Part shown: positions 1-8,183 of the stretch, in pieces | Layout: each line of letters starts with the position of its first letter | Numbering within the stretch: position 1 is the first letter of the stretch | Source: Trebonia sp. | GTDB lineage: Bacteria > Actinomycetota > Actinomycetes > Streptosporangiales > Streptosporangiaceae | Assembly (NCBI GenBank): GCA_030038035.1 | Contig: JASHPP010000514.1 | Location: 1 to 8,183 of the forward strand | Direction of reading: 5' to 3' | DNA: 8,183 nt | Translations under genes and position numbers: made by a program | Notes under the pieces: model-generated | Told to the model about the DNA's origin: nothing | Seen by the model: only the letters and a program-made list of their open reading frames with translations | Databases searched by the model: none

Positions 1-509
1 GCGGCCAGCAGCCCGCCGCGATCCCGCCGGGCGGGAGCACTGCCGCCCAGCCGGGCATCCCGCCGGTTGCGGGCCAGGTCATGGCGGGTCAGGCGGCCCC
101 CGGCGTGGTGAGCGGCAGCGGCCCGCTGAACCTGTACAGCCAGGGGATCATGACCGGCGCCCAGGCCGTCCAGGGTGTCCCGGGTGTCCCCGGTGTCCTC
201 GGCACCCCTGGCACCCCCGCGGGACCAGCCGGCCCGGCCGCCTATTCGAGCGCTCAGCCTGCGGTTTCCCTCGCTGACGCCGTACAGTCGGCACATGAGG
301 AGGGGCAGGAGTTCGGCGCCGCGGTGGCACGCGACGCGCCCGCGCTATGGCTGGAGGCAGTGCTGGCGAGGAAGCCGCGCATGCCGTCTGACCTTGAGGC
401 AAGGCTCCTGCAGGGATCGGCGCTGCCAATCGATTACCTGCTGCACGATGAGGTGCGGCACGCGCTCCGCCGGGGATTCTGGGACGCGATGGAGCGGGCA
501 CGCCGTTAA
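1..509 (+). CDS. Unrecognised Pro/Gly/Ala-rich protein with collagen-like stretch, C-terminal part (5' truncated by window edge)
   Basis: The frame is open from the first bases of the window (first whole codon at base 3) to a TAA at 507-509, giving 168 visible residues. The true start lies outside the window, and the internal ATG at 81 is probably not the start because the upstream codons have the same Pro/Gly/Gln/Ala-rich, GC3-rich character. The first half is low complexity and probably disordered. It contains a collagen-like run of Gly-X-Y triplets (GVP, GVP, GVL, GTP, GTP, then GPA, GPA after one extra Ala) at bases 174-236. The last ~75 residues are different: charged and likely helical, from about LADAVQSAHEEGQEF to WDAMERARR. 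No transmembrane segment or catalytic motif is visible in this part. I do not recognise the family. It is co-directional with the TPR-like gene about 73 nt downstream and may share its transcript. Confidence 0.65.
   Translation, partial: GQQPAAIPPGGSTAAQPGIPPVAGQVMAGQAAPGVVSGSGPLNLYSQGIMTGAQAVQGVPGVPGVLGTPGTPAGPAGPAAYSSAQPAVSLADAVQSAHEEGQEFGAAVARDAPALWLEAVLARKPRMPSDLEARLLQGSALPIDYLLHDEVRHALRRGFWDAMERARR
174..218 (+). repeat. Five tandem 9-bp units encoding Gly-X-Y triplets
   Basis: Five consecutive 9-nt units (GGTGTCCCG, GGTGTCCCC, GGTGTCCTC, GGCACCCCT, GGCACCCCC) encode GVP-GVP-GVL-GTP-GTP. The period matches the codon frame exactly, so this looks like a coding repeat that can expand or contract without a frameshift. 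Two further Gly-Pro-Ala triplets follow after a single alanine. Confidence 0.7.
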
Positions 510-1097
510 GCGCCAGTCGCGTGCGCACCCCCCCGATGCGGGCGCGTCATCCGTCCGAATGGGGAAGGACCGCTGGGGTACCGTGGGAAGAGTGGCGGGC
601 GTCGATGAGTTCGACGAGATCGAGTTTCAGGCTGCACGGACAGGCAACCACGTGCGAGCCGCCGTACGCATGAGCCAGCTCGCCGAGGAGGCCGGCCCAG
701 GTCAGCGTGCCGAATCTCATCTGCGCGCCGGCGAGCAGTGGCTCATGGCCGACGACCCGCAGCGGGCCGCTGACGAATTCGCCGTGGCGATCGCGGACGG
801 CGGCCCCACATTCGCCGATCCCCGGATCCACCTGGCCAGGGCCCTGCTGGCGCTTGGCAGGGATGCCGAGGCCGAGGAGCTGCTTGCCGGGCTGGCCGCC
901 AGGCGGGAGACGGTCACCCCGCGCACCTGCGACCTGGTCGCCGAGCTGTTGACGGAGCAAGGTGATCTTGCGGGTGCGCTCGACTGGGCGACGGCCGGTG
1001 TCGAACTGTGCTTCAAGCGCGGCGACGACGCGGAGCTGCAGTTGCTGCTCCGCCTCCGGTACCGGATCCGCGTCGATCTCGGCCTGGACGAAGACGA

Positions 1098-3761
<2,664 letters not shown>

Positions 3762-3784
3762 GGGTGGGTAATCCCCCTCGTTCG

Positions 3785-4258
3785 TTATTCACTTGTGCCC
3801 TGATGGTCATCCCGCGCGGCGGGAGGCTGCCAGAAGGTGACTCGGGTGGTAGTGCGGACTGGCACGAGCGCGGCCGCCGGGTCGGCCTTCGTCCGGCGCA
3901 GCTCGGCGAGCCGGGCCGCGACCGCGCGGGTGGACTCGAGCTCGGCTCGCAGCTGCGCCACCTCGGCGTGCAGTTCGGCCGCCATCAGCCGTGCGTGTTC
4001 GAGCTCGCGTTCCAGGTCCAGGATCCGCTTGATGCCGGAGAGGTTGATCCCCTCCTCCTGGGACAGCCGCTGGATCTCCCGCAGGGCGAGGATGTCGCGC
4101 ATCGAGTAGCGGCGGCCTCCGCCGGCGGTGCGCCGGGGCACCACAAGTCCGACTCTCTCGTAGCCGCGCAGCGTCTGCGGGTGCATGCCGGACAGGTTCG
4201 CGGCCACGGAGATGACGTACACGGGCATTTCGTCGGACAGCTCGTATGGGCTGGTCAT
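3785..4258 (-). CDS. hspR: Heat-shock repressor HspR (MerR family)
   Basis: HspR is a transcriptional repressor that binds HAIR inverted repeats. In Streptomyces it needs DnaK as co-repressor, so free DnaK reports folding load. The 157-residue product has a MerR-type winged helix-turn-helix at about residues 12-82, including [20 protein letters not shown], the [16 protein letters not shown] wing and the [13 protein letters not shown] helix typical of HspR. A coiled coil follows (~83-122), then a tail with TRVTFWQPP (138-146) that resembles the tryptophan-containing tail of HspR proteins. A longer in-frame reading from 4345 exists. ATG 4258 is preferred because AAAGGAG sits 5 nt upstream and the protein then begins at the family-like [15 protein letters not shown]. 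The upstream extension would also overlap dnaJ by 44 nt and has no family character. The gene sits 43 nt after dnaJ and 23 nt before clpB. Confidence 0.96.
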   Translation of the reverse strand: MTSPYELSDEMPVYVISVAANLSGMHPQTLRGYERVGLVVPRRTAGGGRRYSMRDILALREIQRLSQEEGINLSGIKRILDLERELEHARLMAAELHAEVAQLRAELESTRAVAARLAELRRTKADPAAALVPVRTTTRVTFWQPPAARDDHQGTSE

Positions 4259-4301
4259 GTCATCTCCTTTCGGTTGCCAGCTTCGTGGTTGGCTATCCCG
4301 G

Positions 4302-5459
4302 TCAGTCCTGCCTGGCCCGGCGGAGCAGTTCCTCGCGCGGGTCATGGCCTGAGGTGGCTATCCGCAGGTCCTCAAGCGCCGAGCGGGCCTTGCTGCTGAG
4401 GTTCTGCGGCACGTCCACCTCGACGGTGGCGAGCAGGTCGCCGAGCGTTCCGTCCTTGCGGCGGGCGCCGCGGCCCGGCACGCGGAACACCCGGCCGTTT
4501 GGCGTGCCCGGCGGGATCCGGACGGTGACCGCGGGACCGCGGTGCGTGGGGACCTTGATCTCCGCGCCCAGTGCCAGCTCGGAGATCGTCACAGGGACGC
4601 TCACCGTGAGGTTGTCCCCGGTCCGGCCGAACACTCCGTGCGGCGTTACGTGCACCCGCACGTACAGGTCGCCGGCCTTGCCGCCGTGCTCGCCTGGCGC
4701 GCCCTTGCCTGCGATCCTGATGCGCTGGCCGTCGGCGACGCCCGCAGGGATCCGGGCCTGGATCGTCCGTGAGCTCATCGCCCGGCCGCTGCCGCCGCAG
4801 GACGCGCAGGGGTCATCGACTACCAGGCCGCGGCCCCGGCAGGTCTTGCATGGCTCGGAGAGCCCGAAGCCGCCGAGGTTCCTGCTCTGCTGGCCAGTGC
4901 CCTGGCAGTCGGGGCAGACCTTCGGCACGGTGCCGGCCTTGGCGCCGGTGCCGTGGCAGACCGGACAGGGACCCTCGCCGGTCAGCCGCAGGGACACGGT
5001 AGCGCCGTCGATCGAGTCGCCGAACGACAGCGTGGTCTCGGTCTCCACGTCGGCGCCGCGCCTGGCCCGGCTCTGCGGGCCGCGGCCGCGGAAGATCCCG
5101 CCGAGCACGTCGCCGAGCCGGTCGCCGCTCTCGCCCGAGCCGCCGAACAGGTCACCGAGGTCGAAGCCGCCGAACCCGCCGCCGGCTCCGGTCCGGTTAC
5201 CCGTCGGAACCCGGAACCCGCCGCCGAACAGCGAGCGGGCCTCGTCGTACTCCTTGCGCTGCTTCTCGTCGGACAAGACGTTGTACGCCTCGGTGATCTC
5301 CTTGAACCGCTCCTCGGCGTCGGGGCTGCCCTTGTTCGCGTCGGGATGGTACTTGCGCGCGAGGTCGCGGTACGCCTTCTTGATGTCGGCTGCCTTCGCG
5401 GTCTTGGGAACGCCCAGCGTCTTGTAGTAATCCTTCTCCAGGTAGTCCTTCGTGCTCAT
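4302..5459 (-). CDS. dnaJ: Co-chaperone DnaJ (Hsp40, type I)
   Basis: DnaJ delivers unfolded substrates to DnaK and stimulates its ATPase. The 385-residue protein has an intact J domain (~10-73) with the HPD motif at 38-40, preceded by a short [13 protein letters not shown] leader like that of actinobacterial DnaJ1. A Gly/Phe-rich linker follows (~78-122). The zinc region has four CxxCxGxG repeats at 165-172, 182-189, 204-211 and 218-225, all with both cysteines. The C-terminal substrate-binding β-domains run from about 230 to 350. The leader and operon position argue for the dnaK-operon paralogue rather than the second actinobacterial DnaJ, which usually sits with hrcA. ATG 5459 has GCGAGG 4 nt upstream. 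It lies 18 nt after grpE and 43 nt before hspR. Confidence 0.97.
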   Translation of the reverse strand: MSTKDYLEKDYYKTLGVPKTAKAADIKKAYRDLARKYHPDANKGSPDAEERFKEITEAYNVLSDEKQRKEYDEARSLFGGGFRVPTGNRTGAGGGFGGFDLGDLFGGSGESGDRLGDVLGGIFRGRGPQSRARRGADVETETTLSFGDSIDGATVSLRLTGEGPCPVCHGTGAKAGTVPKVCPDCQGTGQQSRNLGGFGLSEPCKTCRGRGLVVDDPCASCGGSGRAMSSRTIQARIPAGVADGQRIRIAGKGAPGEHGGKAGDLYVRVHVTPHGVFGRTGDNLTVSVPVTISELALGAEIKVPTHRGPAVTVRIPPGTPNGRVFRVPGRGARRKDGTLGDLLATVEVDVPQNLSSKARSALEDLRIATSGHDPREELLRRARQD

Positions 5460-5477
5460 CTGGCCTCGCTGGGCTCT

Positions 5478-6211
5478 TTAGTCGTTCGTTTCTTCCCCGG
5501 CCGGCCACCCGGTTGCGTTGGCGCTCCCGTCTGGCCCTGTGGCGGGCTCCGCGACCGCCACCCTGGCCGGGCGGAGGATCCGTTCGCCCACCTTGTAGCC
5601 GGGCTGGAGTATCTCCACGCAGGTGTCTTCCGTGACGTCAGGCGAGTAGCCGTGCGTCAGCGCCTCGTGGATCTTCGGGTCGAACACGTCGCCGCGCTGG
5701 CCGTAGCTGACCAGCCCGAGCTTGCCTGTCGCGGCCTGTAGCGCGTCCGCGACCGACTTGAAGCCGCCGGACAGCTCACCGTGCTCGCGCGCCTGGCCGA
5801 TGGCGTCGAGTACGGGCAGCAGCTCGTTGAGCACGATGGCGACCGCCTGCTCGCGCACCGTCGCCCGGTCCCTGTCCACCCGCTTGCGGTAGTTGGCGTA
5901 CTCGGCCTGCAGCCGCTGTAGGTCCGCGGTGCGCTCCTCGAGCTGGGTACGCAGTTCCTGCGTGGCCGCGTCCTCGGCCGCCTCGGCCTCGGTGAGCTGC
6001 TTCGTCTCGGCGGTGCTCACGCCCTCGTCCTCTCCGTCGTCCTTGCCGTGCCGGGCCGGGTTGGCCCCCGCCCCGGCCAGCCGGCTGGCACCAGTGGTGC
6101 CAGCCGGCTGGGAGGCCGCGTGCTTGCCTCTCCTCGGCTGCCCGGTCACAGGGTCGATCCGCCGGTGATCGCGGATCACCGGACCGGTGCCCATGTCGTC
6201 GGGTGCTGTCA

Positions 6212-6212
<1 letters not shown>
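5478..6212 (-). CDS. grpE: Nucleotide-exchange factor GrpE
   Basis: GrpE is a homodimer that releases ADP from DnaK and resets its cycle. The 244-residue product has a long charged and Ala/Gly-rich N-terminal segment (1-~68), a dimerising helix (~70-125, with LQRLQAEYANYRKRVDRDR), a helical bundle (~125-170) and the C-terminal β-domain, where the GrpE signature is clear (FDPKIHEALTHG at 177-188, then VEILQPGYKVGERILRPARV at 199-218). The N-terminal part holds a basic motif, VIRDHRRIDPVTGQPRRG (12-29), followed by low-complexity sequence. ATG 6212 shares its A with the TGA of dnaK, and GGAG lies 7 nt upstream, so translation is probably coupled to dnaK. Two strong inverted repeats fall within the first 46 codons (listed separately). 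A start further downstream is possible but would lose the coupling and the basic motif. Confidence 0.96.
6077..6111. repeat. 35-bp inverted repeat (17-bp perfect arms) inside grpE
   Basis: The arms, 6077-6093 and 6095-6111, are perfectly complementary around a single central base (6094). Each arm carries the 12-bp palindrome CCAGCCGGCTGG (6077-6088 and 6100-6111), separated by an 11-bp spacer that is itself an odd palindrome (CACCA-G-TGGTG). In grpE it falls on codons 34-46, the poorly conserved Ala/Gly-rich part of the N-terminal extension. As RNA it would make a very stable, almost loopless hairpin; as DNA it looks like a paired dyad with 23 bp between centres. Function unknown. Confidence 0.85.
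6162..6182. repeat. Inverted repeat with 9-bp perfect arms near the grpE start
   Basis: Arms CCGGTGATC (6162-6170) and GATCACCGG (6174-6182) are perfectly complementary with a 3-base loop. The hairpin begins 30 nt into the grpE reading frame, over codons 11-17 (PVIRDHR). It could fold in the mRNA just beyond the ribosome footprint at the coupled dnaK/grpE junction. It may also arise simply from the codons of the VIRDHR motif. Confidence 0.65.
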
Positions 6213-8074
<1,862 letters not shown>

Positions 8075-8098
8075 GAGCAAGTCCTCGTAGTGTGTGAA

Positions 8099-8119
8099 GT
8101 TGAGTCTTCCGCGCTCAAG
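8099..8119. promoter_or_regulatory. HAIR operator, promoter-proximal (HspR site)
   Basis: Arms GTTGAGT (8099-8105) and GCTCAAG (8113-8119) are separated by exactly 7 bp, matching the known HspR-associated inverted repeat CTTGAGT-N7-ACTCAAG at 12 of 14 positions. It overlaps the downstream edge of the proposed -10 and the likely transcription start, where bound HspR would block RNA polymerase. Confidence 0.8.
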
Positions 8120-8146
8120 CCTGCCCCAGGCAAGCCCCGGTGTCAA
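8118..8146 (-). promoter_or_regulatory. Candidate vegetative promoter of the dnaK operon
   Basis: On the minus strand a perfect TTGACA (-35, 8146-8141) is followed after 17 bp by CAGGCT (-10, 8123-8118), a loose but acceptable actinobacterial -10. Transcription would start near 8111 and leave a leader of about 37 nt before dnaK. The weak -10 makes the assignment tentative. The spacer contains a 5-bp-arm dyad (8119-8131). Confidence 0.5.
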
Positions 8147-8150
8147 ATGA

Positions 8151-8171
8151 CTTGAGTCAATCACACTCAAC
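8151..8171. promoter_or_regulatory. HAIR operator, promoter-distal (HspR site)
   Basis: Arms CTTGAGT (8151-8157) and ACTCAAC (8165-8171) flank a 7-bp spacer, matching the HAIR consensus at 13 of 14 arm positions. It lies just upstream of the proposed -35. Its centre (8161) is 52 bp, close to five helical turns, from the centre of the other HAIR (8109), so HspR bound at both could sit on the same face of the DNA. Confidence 0.9.
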
Positions 8172-8183
8172 TTTTCGCCGGCC

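Noticed and set aside
1055..1066. 12-bp palindrome TCCGGTACCGGA just beyond the clpB stop
   Set aside because: It has too short a stem and no T-tract to be a terminator, and it is explained as codons of the TPR-like gene.
4259..4345. N-terminal extension of hspR from ATG 4345
   Set aside because: It overlaps the end of dnaJ, has no HspR-like residues, and the start at 4258 has a strong AAAGGAG.
4246..5427. 393-codon plus-strand open frame opposite dnaJ
   Set aside because: The translation is rich in Ser/Pro/Arg, typical of antisense of high-GC3 genes, and lies wholly against dnaJ.
8119..8131. GCCTG-CCC-CAGGC dyad between the two HAIR sites
   Set aside because: It has short arms and no match to HAIR or CIRCE; it may simply reflect the promoter spacer sequence, so it is not called as a third operator.
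8075..8170. N-terminal extension of dnaK from ATG 8170
   Set aside because: It would translate the HAIR operators and promoter. The family-standard start with a good Shine-Dalgarno is at 8074.

Overview
The window is very GC-rich. It holds the main Hsp70/Hsp100 heat-shock operon of an actinobacterium (high-GC Gram-positive) on the minus strand, reading right to left as dnaK, grpE, dnaJ, hspR, clpB. Three things support that lineage: an HspR-type MerR repressor with its HAIR operators ahead of dnaK, a DnaJ with an actinobacterial DnaJ1-style leader and four zinc motifs, and a ClpB placed directly after hspR. The order looks like Streptosporangiales/Frankiales-type actinomycetes, but the genus cannot be read from this sequence.

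Layout. Bases 1-509 carry the 3' end of an unrecognised plus-strand gene whose product is rich in Pro, Gly and Ala and has a short collagen-like stretch. A small plus-strand TPR-like protein gene follows (about 583-1137). It converges on clpB, and the two coding sequences overlap tail to tail by 40 bp. From 1098 to 8074 the minus strand is almost wholly coding. The gaps are dnaK/grpE 1-nt overlap, grpE/dnaJ 18 nt, dnaJ/hspR 43 nt and hspR/clpB 23 nt. Bases 8075-8183 are the dnaK regulatory region, with two HAIR inverted repeats flanking a plausible promoter. No other HAIR was seen, so clpB is probably controlled by read-through from the dnaK promoter.

How the genes work together. DnaK, its J-protein DnaJ and its nucleotide-exchange factor GrpE form the folding machine, and ClpB works with it to dissolve aggregates. 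HspR represses the operon and, in studied actinobacteria, uses DnaK as co-repressor, so the operon encodes its own feedback loop. No novel defence, mobile or biosynthetic system is present. The least explained signals are a perfect 17-bp-arm inverted repeat and a smaller 9-bp-arm hairpin inside the 5' part of grpE, the convergent overlap at clpB, and the uncharacterised low-complexity protein at the left edge.
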